DNA from: Bacteroidales bacterium
GTDB lineage: Bacteria; Bacteroidota; Bacteroidia; Bacteroidales; P3
Direction: 5' to 3'
Assembly (NCBI GenBank): GCA_022482545.1
Contig: JAKVOZ010000012.1
Coordinates: forward strand, 1 to 64,000
DNA length: 64,000 bases
Shown here: positions 1-9,530 of the stretch, in pieces
How positions within the stretch are numbered: position 1 is the first letter of the stretch
Layout: the number at the start of each line of letters is the position of its first letter
The notes under the pieces: model-generated
What the model was told of the DNA's origin: nothing
The model's input: only the letters and a program-made list of their open reading frames with translations
Databases searched by the model: none
Translations under genes and position numbers: made by a program

Positions 1-1384
1 TTCCCATCGTTGTAGCAAACTTCTCATTAGCTTCTACTATCTGTAAAGAATCATTAACAATAACAACTCCTTGTGGCATCTTCTTTAATAGTATGTTTGT
101 TTTATCTCTTGCCACTCTTCGCATAAATGAAATACACATATCATTCTCTGCCCTACCGTCAAGTAGTGCCACTGCAAAACTTTTGCAATTATCATAGCCA
201 CAACCACCGCAATTTAACTCATCTTTTTCGCTTATCTTATTTACTCTTTTTAATGCTTCAACTATTTCTTTCTGTGAGAATTTTTGTGATTTCACTTCAT
301 CAATAGAAAGGAATGAAGAAGAGATATCTGTTGAAAAAAGTTTGTTATATGTTTTTTCATCATCTATCTTTTCTGTTACTCCACTAAGTACTTGAACACG
401 TTTAAAGGCTGATGAGCGTTTCTTAATTGTTGTTGGCCCCATAACACAACCACCTTTACAACCAAGCAACTCAATAAAATATTTTTTATCTTGTAATTTA
501 TCTATATCATTCATAACTGACTTAATATTCTCAACGCCAGAAAGAGTCAAATAGCATGTTTGATCTTTTTCATCTTCATTTGACTTATAACTAATATCTG
601 TCTTAACACTTGTTTTGTCTTCAAGCATATTTGTTAGCATTCCTCCATCAATAGGATAAAGATTACCTTCGCCTGCTTTGATTGGAATAAACACATCTTC
701 ATCACTTGGCTTAACAAACTCAAACATTACTCCAAGATTATCAAACAGTGATTTTATTTCTTGAAAAGTAAGCACATAATCAAGGTAATTATCTTTTAAC
801 TCCAACTCTGTCTTTTTTGAAATACATGGTCCAACAAAAGCAACCTTGCAATCAGGATATATTTGCTTCAAAAACTTTGCATGAGATTCCATTGGAGAAG
901 CAATAGGTGTGATATTATCTGTATATTTTGGATAGAATTTTCTTATTAATTGAACCGTTGTAGGACAACAAGAAGAAAAATAAACACCTTTACCTTGCTT
1001 ATCAAACCATTCTTTTGCTTTCTTTGCTACAAGTTCTGCCCCTAATGCTGTCTCACTAACTCCATAAAAACCTGCCTCTTTGAATGCTGAAATAAGAACA
1101 TCTGTTTTAATTTCAGAAAACTCACTTAAATAACTTGGAGCCAAAGAAACAATAATTTTTTCGTTTCTTTTCAAACTTTTAATAACGTCTTCTGAATCAT
1201 CTCTCACTCTTTTTGCATTAGCAGGACAAACGACTACACAATCTCCACAATAAATACATCTCTCTGGTATTAATTTTGCTGAATAATCTTCAAATTTAAT
1301 AGCTTTAACAGGACAGACCTTTATACATTTATAACAATCTTGACAATTATTTACTTCTGTATATATTGGAGTTAAATTTTTCAT
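1..1384 (-). CDS. hydS: Sensory-type [FeFe] hydrogenase with C-terminal PAS domain (partial, cut by window edge)
   Basis: Translated by eye from the reverse strand; it starts at an ATG at 1382-1384 and runs off the left end after about 460 residues. Two [4Fe-4S] ferredoxin motifs come first (Cys14/17/20/24 and Cys43/46/49/53), followed by an H-cluster domain whose three signatures are SSCCPT, GPCISKKTE and LGCKGGCVMGP. A further four-cysteine cluster motif (CGGCGYDNC and a later C) and the start of a PAS domain (MPQGVVIVNDSLQIVEANE) follow. The altered H-cluster motifs plus a PAS domain are typical of group C, putative hydrogen-sensing enzymes rather than catalytic ones (family knowledge). 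It lies 13 bases after a [2Fe-2S] ferredoxin gene, probably in one operon with it. In other genomes phosphatase or kinase genes usually follow; that part is outside the window. Confidence 0.85.
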   Translation of the reverse strand, partial: MKNLTPIYTEVNNCQDCYKCIKVCPVKAIKFEDYSAKLIPERCIYCGDCVVVCPANAKRVRDDSEDVIKSLKRNEKIIVSLAPSYLSEFSEIKTDVLISAFKEAGFYGVSETALGAELVAKKAKEWFDKQGKGVYFSSCCPTTVQLIRKFYPKYTDNITPIASPMESHAKFLKQIYPDCKVAFVGPCISKKTELELKDNYLDYVLTFQEIKSLFDNLGVMFEFVKPSDEDVFIPIKAGEGNLYPIDGGMLTNMLEDKTSVKTDISYKSNEDEKDQTCYLTLSGVENIKSVMNDIDKLQDKKYFIELLGCKGGCVMGPTTIKKRSSAFKRVQVLSGVTEKIDDEKTYNKLFSTDISSSFLSIDEVKSQKFSQKEIVEALKRVNKISEKDELNCGGCGYDNCKSFAVALLDGRAENDMCISFMRRVARDKTNILLKKMPQGVVIVNDSLQIVEANEKFATTMG

Positions 1385-1397
1385 AACTAAAAAAAAT

Positions 1398-1646
1398 TTA
1401 AATGTTAAATGTCTTATTTAATATCTCCATCAATTTAACTTTATTGACTTCTTTATAAACTTGTCCATCAATAATTATAACCGGGCCTTCATTGCAAAGT
1501 TTGCTACAAAGCTGTCCTTTAAAATTAACCTTATCTGTTAGATTATTCTCTTTTAAATATTCTTGTACAAATTCAAGGTTCTTGTTGTTCCCTCTTGCAA
1601 AACAAGAACTTCCCAAACATATTGTTATGTCTATTTTCTTTTCCAT
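1398..1646 (-). CDS. Small thioredoxin-like [2Fe-2S] ferredoxin
   Basis: An 82-residue protein with four cysteines in the thioredoxin-like [2Fe-2S] pattern: CLGSSCFARG near the N-terminus (Cys10, Cys15) and CSKLC (Cys47, Cys51). The fold is that of the NuoE C-terminal domain, and the protein is expected to be a soluble electron carrier. It sits 5 bases after recJ and 13 bases before the sensory hydrogenase, so co-transcription with both is likely. Small ferredoxins of this kind commonly precede group C hydrogenases in anaerobes, so it probably exchanges electrons with HydS; the partnership is inferred from position. Confidence 0.85.
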   Translation of the reverse strand: MEKKIDITICLGSSCFARGNNKNLEFVQEYLKENNLTDKVNFKGQLCSKLCNEGPVIIIDGQVYKEVNKVKLMEILNKTFNI

Positions 1647-1651
1647 ATTTA

Positions 1652-3445
1652 TTATTCTTTATTATTTTCTGATTCTTTAATATCTTTAACATTTAATTGC
1701 AATTCCAATTTTCCAAGATAATTATTTTCCTCTATCGTATAACATATATCAACCATATTCTCTTTTAATAATTCATAGTATTGTGATAACGAAAAACCTA
1801 TACAAGATATTGGCCTAATGTTTTCATTTATTGGTATAGCGGAGAACTTCAAATGATTTGTTCCAACCTTACGAACACTCTTTGCATCATAAATATCTTT
1901 TGATGAAAATATTGGTTGATTATTTTCTGGTCCAAAAGGCTCAAATTGTTTTAATATACGATGCAGTTTATCATTAACATCTCCAAGATTAACGTCCATA
2001 TCTATTAATATCTCTGGAACTAATGAAGAATCCGTAATATTATCTTCTACCTCTTTTTCAAACAATCGTTTAAACTCTTCAAAATGTTTTTCTTTTAATG
2101 ATAATCCTGCCGCAAACTTATGCCCTCCAAAATGTGTTAAAAGATGACGGCACTTCTCTATTGCTGAATATATATCAAAATCTTTCACACTACGAGCAGA
2201 ACCAACAATCTCTCCGTTGTTTCTTGTGAAGATTATTGTTGGCTTACATTCTTCCTCACTCAATCTTGATGCAACAATACCAATTATTCCTGGGTGCCAA
2301 TTTTCATTAAACAAAACAATTGATTTTTTGTTTGTTAAACTCATTGACTCTAATCTTCGCTTTGCTTCAATAGTTGCTTCTTGATCCTTACTCTTTCTAT
2401 CTTCATTGTTCTCATTAATCTTGGCTGCAATGTTTTCTGCATCTTCTTTCTTCTTGGTAACCAACAACTCCACTGCGTTTCTACCAGATTCCATTCTTCC
2501 TGCTGCATTTATCCTTGGTCCTATAAGAAAAACCAAATCCATTATCGTTAATTCCCTATTAAAATAAAATTCTGTCTTATCTTCAACATGTGTTATATTA
2601 CCATATTTCAAAATCTCTTCTAATCCAACTCTTGGACAATGATTAATAACCTTCAATCCATGATATGCTAATATTCTATTTTCATTTGTTACTGGCACAA
2701 CATCTGCTGCTATACTTATTGCAACTAAATCTAAATATGATTTCAAGTCTTTTGCTGGCTTGCCTTGTTTCTTTTGTAATGCTTGAATAAGTTTAAACCC
2801 TATTCCGCAACCAGAAAGTTCTTTGTAAGGGTAAGTAGAGTTTGATAGTTTAGGGTCAAGAATAACATAAGCTTGTGGTATCTCTTGTCCAGGTAAATGA
2901 TGGTCGCATACAATAAAATCTATCTTTTTTTCATTTGCATAAGATATTTCTTTCGTAGCTTTTATTCCACAATCCAAGCATATTATTAGTTTAACATCAG
3001 TACTTTGTGCATAATCCACACCTTTAAAAGAAACGCCATAACCTTCATCATAACGATCCGGAATATAATAATCTATGTTTGGATAAAATTTTTGAAGATA
3101 AGAATATACTAATGCTACCGCACTTGTACCATCAACATCATAATCGCCATAAACCAATATTCTTTCTCCGGCAGATATTGCAACGAGTATTCTTTCAACA
3201 GCCTTATCCATATCGTTCATCAAGAATGGGTCGTAAAGACTATTTAAATCTGGACGAAAAAAACTTTTAGCCTCATCATAAGTTGTTATACCTCTTTGAA
3301 GTAACAGATTAGCAACAATTTTATATGTTCTCTTGTCTTTTTCTGTTGGATTTTCTCTTGGCATACATAACTTGACTGCCAAACTATTTACTTTTTCTTG
3401 TTCTGCTGTTTCTTTATATCTCCAAATCTTTACCATCTTCATCAT
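1652..3445 (-). CDS. recJ: Single-stranded-DNA-specific exonuclease RecJ
   Basis: A 597-residue member of the DHH phosphoesterase family, acting as a 5'-3' single-strand exonuclease in recombination and repair. Visible motifs are YGDYDVDGTSA (motif I, about residue 98), the CDHHLPG DHH motif, and the C-terminal DHHA1 signature HFGGHKFAAG. The length is normal for Bacteroidota RecJ. Met2 and Met4 are close alternative starts (MMKMVK). A TAnnTTTG-type -7 element (TATCTTTG, 3459-3466) precedes the start, and a hairpin terminator for the upstream gene lies just beyond it. recJ is the first gene of a likely recJ-ferredoxin-hydS transcript, an odd pairing that looks like simple adjacency rather than shared function. 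Confidence 0.96.
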   Translation of the reverse strand: MMKMVKIWRYKETAEQEKVNSLAVKLCMPRENPTEKDKRTYKIVANLLLQRGITTYDEAKSFFRPDLNSLYDPFLMNDMDKAVERILVAISAGERILVYGDYDVDGTSAVALVYSYLQKFYPNIDYYIPDRYDEGYGVSFKGVDYAQSTDVKLIICLDCGIKATKEISYANEKKIDFIVCDHHLPGQEIPQAYVILDPKLSNSTYPYKELSGCGIGFKLIQALQKKQGKPAKDLKSYLDLVAISIAADVVPVTNENRILAYHGLKVINHCPRVGLEEILKYGNITHVEDKTEFYFNRELTIMDLVFLIGPRINAAGRMESGRNAVELLVTKKKEDAENIAAKINENNEDRKSKDQEATIEAKRRLESMSLTNKKSIVLFNENWHPGIIGIVASRLSEEECKPTIIFTRNNGEIVGSARSVKDFDIYSAIEKCRHLLTHFGGHKFAAGLSLKEKHFEEFKRLFEKEVEDNITDSSLVPEILIDMDVNLGDVNDKLHRILKQFEPFGPENNQPIFSSKDIYDAKSVRKVGTNHLKFSAIPINENIRPISCIGFSLSQYYELLKENMVDICYTIEENNYLGKLELQLNVKDIKESENNKE

Positions 3446-3458
3446 CTTTTATTATTTG

Positions 3459-3466
3459 CAAAGATA
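3459..3466 (-). promoter_or_regulatory. recJ promoter -7 element (TAnnTTTG type)
   Basis: The reverse strand reads TATCTTTG, matching the Bacteroidota -7 consensus TAnnTTTG, just upstream of the recJ start codon. No clear -33 TTTG was found at the usual distance. Confidence 0.5.
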
Positions 3467-3472
3467 ATAAAA

Positions 3473-3504
3473 AAAGCAGGAATTTTCTTTTTTTCTCCTG
3501 CTTT
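3473..3504 (-). terminator. Rho-independent terminator after the Sel1-repeat gene
   Basis: A 9-bp perfect stem (AAAGCAGGA / TCCTGCTTT) is followed on the reverse strand by a run of T. It lies about 210 bases after the Sel1-repeat gene and just before the recJ promoter, so it separates the two units. Confidence 0.7.
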
Positions 3505-3713
3505 ATTTATTAATTTATTTTATTAAGAGTTTTAATATAATACACTACCTTTACTATTACAATAAAATAAGAATATAGTATTTATTTTGAATTAACTTTA
3601 AAAACGAATTATGCCTAACACTATGAAATCATTTTACAATTTTCTTTCTTTAAAATATTTTATTATTGTAATGTTAAAAAATTTTCTTCCTTTAAATAAT
3701 TATAAAAATTTAA

Positions 3714-4403
3714 TTAATAACCTGCTTTTTCTAATATTTTCAATGCCTCTTTTGCGTGTTCCTGTCCTTGTGCTGCTGCCTTCTTAATCCAAAATATTCC
3801 TTTCTTGTCGTCTTGTGCTACTCCATCACCTTTACCATAGCATACTCCTAAATTGTATTGAGCCTCTCCATCTCCTTGTTCAGCCGATTTTTTCCACCAA
3901 TACACTGCTTTCTTATAGTCTTTTGCTACTCCATAACCATTATAATAGCATAATCCTAAATTGTATTGAGCATCTGCAAGTCCTTGTTCAGCAGATTTTT
4001 GATACCAATACACTGCTTTTTTAAAGTCTTTTGCTACTCCTTCTCCTTTACTATAACATTGTGCTAAATTGTATTGAGCATCTGCAAGTCCTTGTTCAGC
4101 AGATTTTTGATACCAATACACTGCTTTCTTATAGTCTTTTGCTACTCCATAACCTTTCTTATAGCATACTCCTAAATTGTATTGAGCATCTGCATCTCCT
4201 TGTTCAGCAGCTTTTTGATACCAATATACTGCTTTCTTATAGTCTTTTGCTACTCCATAACCATTATAATAGCATAATCCTAAATTATATTGTGCTCCTG
4301 CATCTCCTTTTTCTGCATCTGTAATGTAATCATCTGATTTCTGTGCAAATAATGTACTTATTGAAAGGAATAATATTGAAATAAATAATAGTGTCTTTTT
4401 CAT
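3714..4403 (-). CDS. Secreted Sel1-like (TPR-type) repeat protein
   Basis: A 229-residue protein with a signal peptide (MKKTLLFISILFLSISTLFAQ, cleavage near Ala20) and five consecutive 36-residue Sel1-like repeats from about residue 33 to 212. Each carries the pattern AQYNLGxCYxxGxGVAKDYKKAVYWYQK. Sel1 repeats form alpha-alpha solenoids used for protein-protein contacts; no enzyme domain is present. The repeats are nearly identical at DNA level, so the 108-bp units probably arose by recent amplification. A TATCTTTG -7 element lies upstream (4439-4446) and a terminator lies far downstream, so it is probably transcribed alone. The partner protein and role are unknown. Confidence 0.88.
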   Translation of the reverse strand: MKKTLLFISILFLSISTLFAQKSDDYITDAEKGDAGAQYNLGLCYYNGYGVAKDYKKAVYWYQKAAEQGDADAQYNLGVCYKKGYGVAKDYKKAVYWYQKSAEQGLADAQYNLAQCYSKGEGVAKDFKKAVYWYQKSAEQGLADAQYNLGLCYYNGYGVAKDYKKAVYWWKKSAEQGDGEAQYNLGVCYGKGDGVAQDDKKGIFWIKKAAAQGQEHAKEALKILEKAGY

Positions 4404-4438
4404 AATTTTAATTTTTTATTACAATCTATTTTAAAATG

Positions 4439-4446
4439 CAAAGATA
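4439..4446 (-). promoter_or_regulatory. Promoter -7 element of the Sel1-repeat gene
   Basis: The reverse strand reads TATCTTTG (TAnnTTTG consensus) about 35 bases upstream of the start codon, a usual distance for a Bacteroidota promoter with a short leader. Confidence 0.45.
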
Positions 4447-4476
4447 TAAATTTATTTTTAAATACTTACAAAATTA

Positions 4477-5462
4477 TTATTTATTTCTATTATTGATTAA
4501 ATTAACCACTACTTTCACCATAATATCTTTTTCTTCGCTTTTGCTTTCTGCTATCATTAGAGTAAGTGCAACAAGAGTATTATCTGCTATACGTTTTGTT
4601 TTGTCTTTATTGTAAAGGATATTGTTATTAGCCAAAAACCAAAGAAATAGTGTTGCTGCTATTCTTTTGTTACCGTCTGAAAAAGAATGATTCTTTGTTA
4701 CAAGATAAAGTAACATTGCTGCCTTTTATTCCACAGACGGATAAAGGTCTTTGCCGTCAAAAGTCTGGTAGATTTGATTGATAGAACTCTTAAAAGAATC
4801 ATCTTTTTCATTACCAAACAAACTACTACTTTTGAATTTCTCTTTTAGCTCTTGTATGGCTTGCATTGCACTATCGTATGTTGCACGGAAGTCTTCTTTC
4901 TTTGTTGTATCTTTTATTTCAAGTTGTTGATAATCGTATTTGTCCAATGTATCCAAGGCATAAGTATAATCCAAAACCACATCAAACAAGTCTTTTTCTT
5001 CTTTGCCTTGTAAAGCCTGTTTGTTGTTCATCGTTCTGCCAATCACTTGAATAAGTTGTTTTAAGTCCTTGTATTCTTTTCCTGCAAACGATTATTAATT
5101 GCATAACCTTTAATAAGATAATCTTTCAAAACCTTATTAGCCCAAATACGAAACTGAATACCTCTTTGGCTTTTGACACGATAACCAATAGATGTAATCA
5201 TTTCTATATTGTAATAATCTACATAATAAGTTTTGTTGTCTGATGCAGTTGTCGCAAATTTTGCGATAACTGGAATATCTTTCAATTCTTCCTTCAAAGC
5301 ATTATTGATATGCTTGCCTATTGTTTTTATATCACGGTCAAACAGTTGCGATAATTGATGTCTATTTAGCCAAACAGTGTCGTTTTCTAATTTAACATCT
5401 ATTGCAGTTTCTCCATCAGGAGTTTGATATATAATTATCTTGTTCTCTTCTTCCATTCTCAA
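4477..5462 (-). pseudogene. Broken RhuM-Fic family gene (virulence RhuM / Fic-DOC fusion)
   Basis: Three consecutive open segments together match one RhuM-Fic protein. The first (5462 to 5061) is the RhuM N-terminal region, with the winged-helix-like WLNRHQLSQLFDRDIKTI and the conserved SQRGIQFRIWANKVLKDYL. Near 5085-5095 the frame is lost: adding one A to a short A run restores the expected EKEYKDLKQLIQVIGRT. The second segment (to 4726) ends in an in-frame TAA where family members continue. The third (from 4716, same frame) carries the Fic catalytic motif HSFSDGNKRIAAT. One indel plus one nonsense codon make a decayed gene likely, though base-calling error is possible for the indel. A -7 element TATCTTTG remains at 5484-5491. 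Confidence 0.85.
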
Positions 5463-5483
5463 TATTAATTATTTACTCACCGC

Positions 5484-5491
5484 AAAGATAT
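5484..5491 (-). promoter_or_regulatory. Promoter -7 element of the RhuM-Fic pseudogene
   Basis: The reverse strand reads TATCTTTG, the TAnnTTTG consensus, 22 bases before the start codon of the broken gene. Confidence 0.4.
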
Positions 5492-5611
5492 TAATTTATT
5501 TTGAATTAATCATAAAAATTATAATAATCTTGTATAGACGGTGCGTGCACCGCCAATACATTATAATATCAAAGAATATATTCACTCTTAATTATCAATA
5601 AATTCACTATC

Positions 5612-5960
5612 ATCACTACACCATAACAATACAAATGGTATAGTAAAAGCAATAACATCTACTATATATAAATATATAGTTATATATCATTAATACACCA
5701 TACAGTAGTATATGGTGCATTAATTATGATTCATTAGTTATATATCAAAAGAATAAATTATTTATTTTCTTTGATATCAATAAAATAATTATTATTTCTT
5801 TGACAATATTAATATATATCATTGATATATAATGTATTAATATCAATTACTACACCATATATACTAATATGGTATAGTAATTATATACATATTTATATTT
5901 ATATAATATTACTGTGTTCAACATTACTACACCAAACATATGGATATGATGTAGTGATTT
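5612..5960. repeat. Four imperfect palindromes spaced about 77 bp
   Basis: Four inverted repeats share the arm ACTACACCAT or a close variant and its complement: 5614-5644, 5691-5722, 5845-5882 and 5923-5958. The arms are 10-16 bp with one or two mismatches, most of them G-U wobbles if transcribed from the reverse strand. The 6-12-base loops differ. Centre-to-centre distances are about 77, 157 and 77, that is one slot of the array is empty or decayed. They fill the 645-base gap between mfd and the RhuM-Fic pseudogene, which holds no gene that I can see. Function unknown; possible readings are structured RNA, protein-binding palindromes or a miniature mobile element. Confidence 0.7.
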
Positions 5961-6020
5961 AGTTTTTTGTTGTAATATACAATATCTTTAATATCTTTAC
6001 TACAATTGATAAAACAACAA

Positions 6021-6104
6021 TAAATTCTTTCTTCGTTTTAATTTTTTATTTCTTTGATTAGCTGAAATAAAACAAAGAAATAATTTACTCTTTCTTTATT
6101 CTAT
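6021..6104. repeat. Weak 21-bp-period AT repeat with hairpin after mfd
   Basis: A degenerate copy of the dispersed 21-bp repeat family directly after the mfd stop codon, with the family core TTCTTCGTTTTA at 6029-6040. It contains an 11-bp perfect inverted repeat (TTATTTCTTTG at 6046-6056 and its complement at 6073-6083). Unit phasing is poorer here than in the other arrays. Confidence 0.4.
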
Positions 6105-6107
6105 TTC

Positions 6108-9100
6108 TTAATTTGTTTTATTCGCTATGGTCTTAAACACATTTAATGCTTTTTGAACGCTTTTTATATTTTGTATTGTAAGAGTGAGTATTTTATTTAC
6201 TTCTTTCATCTGGCAATGTTGTGGATAACGCTGAACGAACATCAATACATCTTGGAACTTGCTGCTACTATAAAAATCTGACTTATCATTTGAAGTAAAG
6301 GTAAGAATAAGTTTCTCTCTTTTTAGTACCAGTTTTTCAACAGCATACTCTTTTGCAACTTTTCTTAACCTTACTATATCAAACAAATCCATTGTTGGCT
6401 GTGGTATCTTGCCAAACCTATCTCTAAGTTCTTTTGCCATACTATCCAAATCTTTCTCCTCACTCATATTATCCAACTCTTTGTATATCTTCAAACGCTC
6501 TGTGATGTTGGTAATATAATCGTCTGGAATAAGTACTTCAAGGTCAGTTTCAATACTACATTCATTAACAAAGTCTTTCTTTTGGTTTTCTTCTTGATAA
6601 AGTTCTTTAAAGTCGTTTTCTTTCAACTCTTCCATTGCCTCATTAAGTATCTTGTTGTACATATCATAACCTATCTCCGAAATAAAACCACTTTGTTCTG
6701 CTCCAAGAATATTGCCTGCTCCTCTTATGTCAAGGTCTCGCATAGCAATAGCAAAACCACTACCAATAGATGAGAACTCCTCTATTGCTTGCAAACGTTT
6801 ATAGGCTTGGTCTGTTAGTATATTCTCACTTGGTACAAGAAGATAACAAAAAGCTTTCTTATTACTTCTTCCTACTCTTCCTCTTAGTTGATGCAAATCG
6901 GATAAACCATAGTTTTGAGCATCATTTATTATTATAGTGTTCGCATTAGGTATATCCAAACCATTCTCTACTATTGTTGTTGCAACAAGCACATCATATT
7001 CTTCATTGATAAAGTCCAACATAACCTTCTCTAACTTCTCTCCGTCCATTTGGCCATGACCTACAACAACCTTTGCCTGTGGTACAAGTCTTTGAATAAG
7101 TCCTGCAACCTCTTCTATGTTCTGCACTCTGTTATTCACAAAAAACACTTGTCCTCCACGAGAAAGCTCAAACATTATTGCATCTCTTATTACTTCCTCA
7201 TCAAATGCAGTTACTTCTGTTGTTATTGGCTGACGATTAGGTGGAGCAGTAGTAATAATAGAAAGGTCTCTTGCTCCCATAAGAGAGAATTGAAGTGTTC
7301 GTGGTATTGGTGTTGCAGTAAGAGTAAGTGTGTCTATATTTACTTTCATCTGCTTTATCTTCTCTTTTATTCCAACGCCAAACTTCTGTTCTTCATCAAT
7401 GATAAGCAAACCAAGGTCTTTAAAATGCACATCTTTACTTACTATTCTGTGAGTTCCAATAAGTATATCTATCTTTCCATCTTTAAGATTTTTAAGTATC
7501 TGCGATTTTTCTTTTGTTGTACGAAAACGATTGATATAATCTATATTACAAGGCATATCTTTCAAACGCTCTGTAAATGTTTTATAGTGTTGAAAAGCGA
7601 GTATAGTTGTTGGAACTAAGACTGCCACTTGCTTATTATCACATACTGCCTTAAAAGCTGCTCTTATTGCCACTTCTGTCTTTCCAAATCCTACATCACC
7701 ACAAACAAGTCTATCCATTGGATAAGGTTTTTCCATATCACTCTTAACATTCTTTGTAGCTTTGTATTGGTCTGGCGTATCTTCATACATAAAAGAGGCT
7801 TCAAGTTCGTTTTGCAAATAAGTATCTGCTGAATACTGAAAACCATTGCTTGCCTTTCTTTTTGCATACAAAGCAATCAAGTCTTTGGCAATATCTTTTA
7901 CCTTTTGTTTTGTCTTATTCTTTAACGTTTGCCAAGCACTACTACCAAGACGATTAAGTTTTGGTTCAACGCCTTCTTTACCTGAATAACGGCTTATCTT
8001 ATGTAAAGCGTGAATAGACACATAAAGTATGTCGTTGTCTTTATACACCAAACGTATTGTTTCTTGTTCTTTGCCGTTATTAACTATCTTTTCCAAACCT
8101 GCAAACTTACCTACTCCATAATCTATATGCGTTACATAATCTCCTGGTTTTAGTGTTACAAGGTCTTCAAGTGTTAGTTTCTCACTCTCTTCTCTATTGT
8201 CTTTTATACGGTATTTATGATAACGATTAAAGAGTTGGTGGTCAGTAAAGAAACTCTGCTTATTCTCTTGGTCAATAAAACCAAACGAAAGAGCAAATGG
8301 CAAATAACTAACCTTAACTATCTTCTCTTGTTTAGTAAACTGCTCAATTATCTTCTCTATTCTTTCTTTTTGTTTTTTGTCTGGTACCAAGAAATAATTA
8401 TCATAACCATCTAAGGTAAGGCTTTCAAGTTTCTCTTCAAAAAGGTCAAAACTCTTATTAAACACTGGTTGTAAAGATGTCTTATAAATTATTTCTTGTA
8501 TGTTTGTCTTAATATAAGGATTACCTATTTCAATAACAGAATGCTTTATAAGAGAATCGTAAATATCTTGTTTGGTAGAATAGACTTCATTTACTGGCAT
8601 TTGTTTTATTAGAGTAGTATTATCATCAAATACTTTCTGTGCCAAAGAATATTCTTTTTCTACTTTATCTAATATTATGCCAAGGTCTTTTGTCCATACT
8701 ATTGTATCGCAAGCAAAATATGAAAAGAAAGGTATATGGTTTTCTTGTGTAAGTTCTTTGTCTTGCAGATTAGGAACAATAACAAGACGTGTCCTTTCTT
8801 CAATGCTCATCTGCGAAACAACATCAAAACTCCTTATGCTATCAACCTCATCACCTATCATCTCAATACGATAAGGTTTTTGTTCTGAAAAAGAAAACAC
8901 ATCAACAATTCCTCCTCTTACTGCATACTCTCCACTTTTTGTAACAAAATCTACTCTATCAAATTTATACTCATCAAGCACATCTATCAAATAATCCAAC
9001 GACACTTCATCACCTTTTTTTATTGTTGTACTATTATTTTCTAACAGTTTCTTACTTACAACTTTTTCGCTTATTGCTTCCGGATAGGTAACCACCATTA

Positions 9101-9470
9101 AGTGTTCTCCATTATTTATTCTGTTTAAGGTTTCAAGGCGAAGAATGATATTAGCGTTTTCTGTTGAATCATAAGAATAAGGTCTTTTGTTAGTAGAAGG
9201 GTAAAACATAACCTCTTTCTTAGTGTAATCTTCTTCCACCTCATCAAAAAGTTCCTCCAAATCATTAGCAAAATATGCTGCTTGTTCTTTATCTGGCAAT
9301 ATAAAAAGATGATTAAATTCTCTTGTTGAATTTCTAACTGCCGAACCAATAAGTGCAAAAGAAGAACCCACCAAATCTTTTATATTTAGTTTTTCTCCTT
9401 CTTTTGTAGCTTGCTTTACTATCTCCTTAATTATTGGATAAGAAGAATAACTCTCTACCACATTTTTCAT
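6108..9470 (-). CDS. mfd: Transcription-repair coupling factor Mfd
   Basis: A 1120-residue superfamily 2 translocase that removes stalled RNA polymerase at lesions and recruits UvrA. Domains in order: UvrB-like N-terminal region, CarD-like RNA-polymerase interaction domain ([20 protein letters not shown], about residue 440), a RecG-like translocase with Walker [21 protein letters not shown] (DEEQ box) and [11 protein letters not shown], a second helicase lobe with [17 protein letters not shown], and the TRCF C-terminal domain. Length is full. The start codon lies inside a 30-bp sequence that is duplicated about 1.1 kb upstream, beyond rhuM. A TAACTTTG -7 element lies only six bases before the ATG, implying a very short leader. 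Confidence 0.97.
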   Translation of the reverse strand: MKNVVESYSSYPIIKEIVKQATKEGEKLNIKDLVGSSFALIGSAVRNSTREFNHLFILPDKEQAAYFANDLEELFDEVEEDYTKKEVMFYPSTNKRPYSYDSTENANIILRLETLNRINNGEHLMVVTYPEAISEKVVSKKLLENNSTTIKKGDEVSLDYLIDVLDEYKFDRVDFVTKSGEYAVRGGIVDVFSFSEQKPYRIEMIGDEVDSIRSFDVVSQMSIEERTRLVIVPNLQDKELTQENHIPFFSYFACDTIVWTKDLGIILDKVEKEYSLAQKVFDDNTTLIKQMPVNEVYSTKQDIYDSLIKHSVIEIGNPYIKTNIQEIIYKTSLQPVFNKSFDLFEEKLESLTLDGYDNYFLVPDKKQKERIEKIIEQFTKQEKIVKVSYLPFALSFGFIDQENKQSFFTDHQLFNRYHKYRIKDNREESEKLTLEDLVTLKPGDYVTHIDYGVGKFAGLEKIVNNGKEQETIRLVYKDNDILYVSIHALHKISRYSGKEGVEPKLNRLGSSAWQTLKNKTKQKVKDIAKDLIALYAKRKASNGFQYSADTYLQNELEASFMYEDTPDQYKATKNVKSDMEKPYPMDRLVCGDVGFGKTEVAIRAAFKAVCDNKQVAVLVPTTILAFQHYKTFTERLKDMPCNIDYINRFRTTKEKSQILKNLKDGKIDILIGTHRIVSKDVHFKDLGLLIIDEEQKFGVGIKEKIKQMKVNIDTLTLTATPIPRTLQFSLMGARDLSIITTAPPNRQPITTEVTAFDEEVIRDAIMFELSRGGQVFFVNNRVQNIEEVAGLIQRLVPQAKVVVGHGQMDGEKLEKVMLDFINEEYDVLVATTIVENGLDIPNANTIIINDAQNYGLSDLHQLRGRVGRSNKKAFCYLLVPSENILTDQAYKRLQAIEEFSSIGSGFAIAMRDLDIRGAGNILGAEQSGFISEIGYDMYNKILNEAMEELKENDFKELYQEENQKKDFVNECSIETDLEVLIPDDYITNITERLKIYKELDNMSEEKDLDSMAKELRDRFGKIPQPTMDLFDIVRLRKVAKEYAVEKLVLKREKLILTFTSNDKSDFYSSSKFQDVLMFVQRYPQHCQMKEVNKILTLTIQNIKSVQKALNVFKTIANKTN

Positions 9471-9492
9471 AAGTGCAAAGTTACAAAGAAAA
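9463..9492. repeat. 30-bp direct repeat, copy 1 (mfd start region)
   Basis: Exactly identical over 30 bases to 10561-10590. It covers the first eight bases of mfd, its ATG, the short leader and the -7 element TAACTTTG (9476-9483, reverse strand). The two copies bracket the rhuM gene. Confidence 0.9.
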
Positions 9493-9530
9493 AACGATAT
9501 TTTAGTTTATTGGTTTAAACAAACAAAAAA

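Noticed and set aside
5612-5960. Possible CRISPR array or integron attC sites
   Set aside because: Repeats are imperfect palindromes with only partial identity, the spacing includes a double gap, there are no cas or integrase genes, and the attC end motifs are missing.
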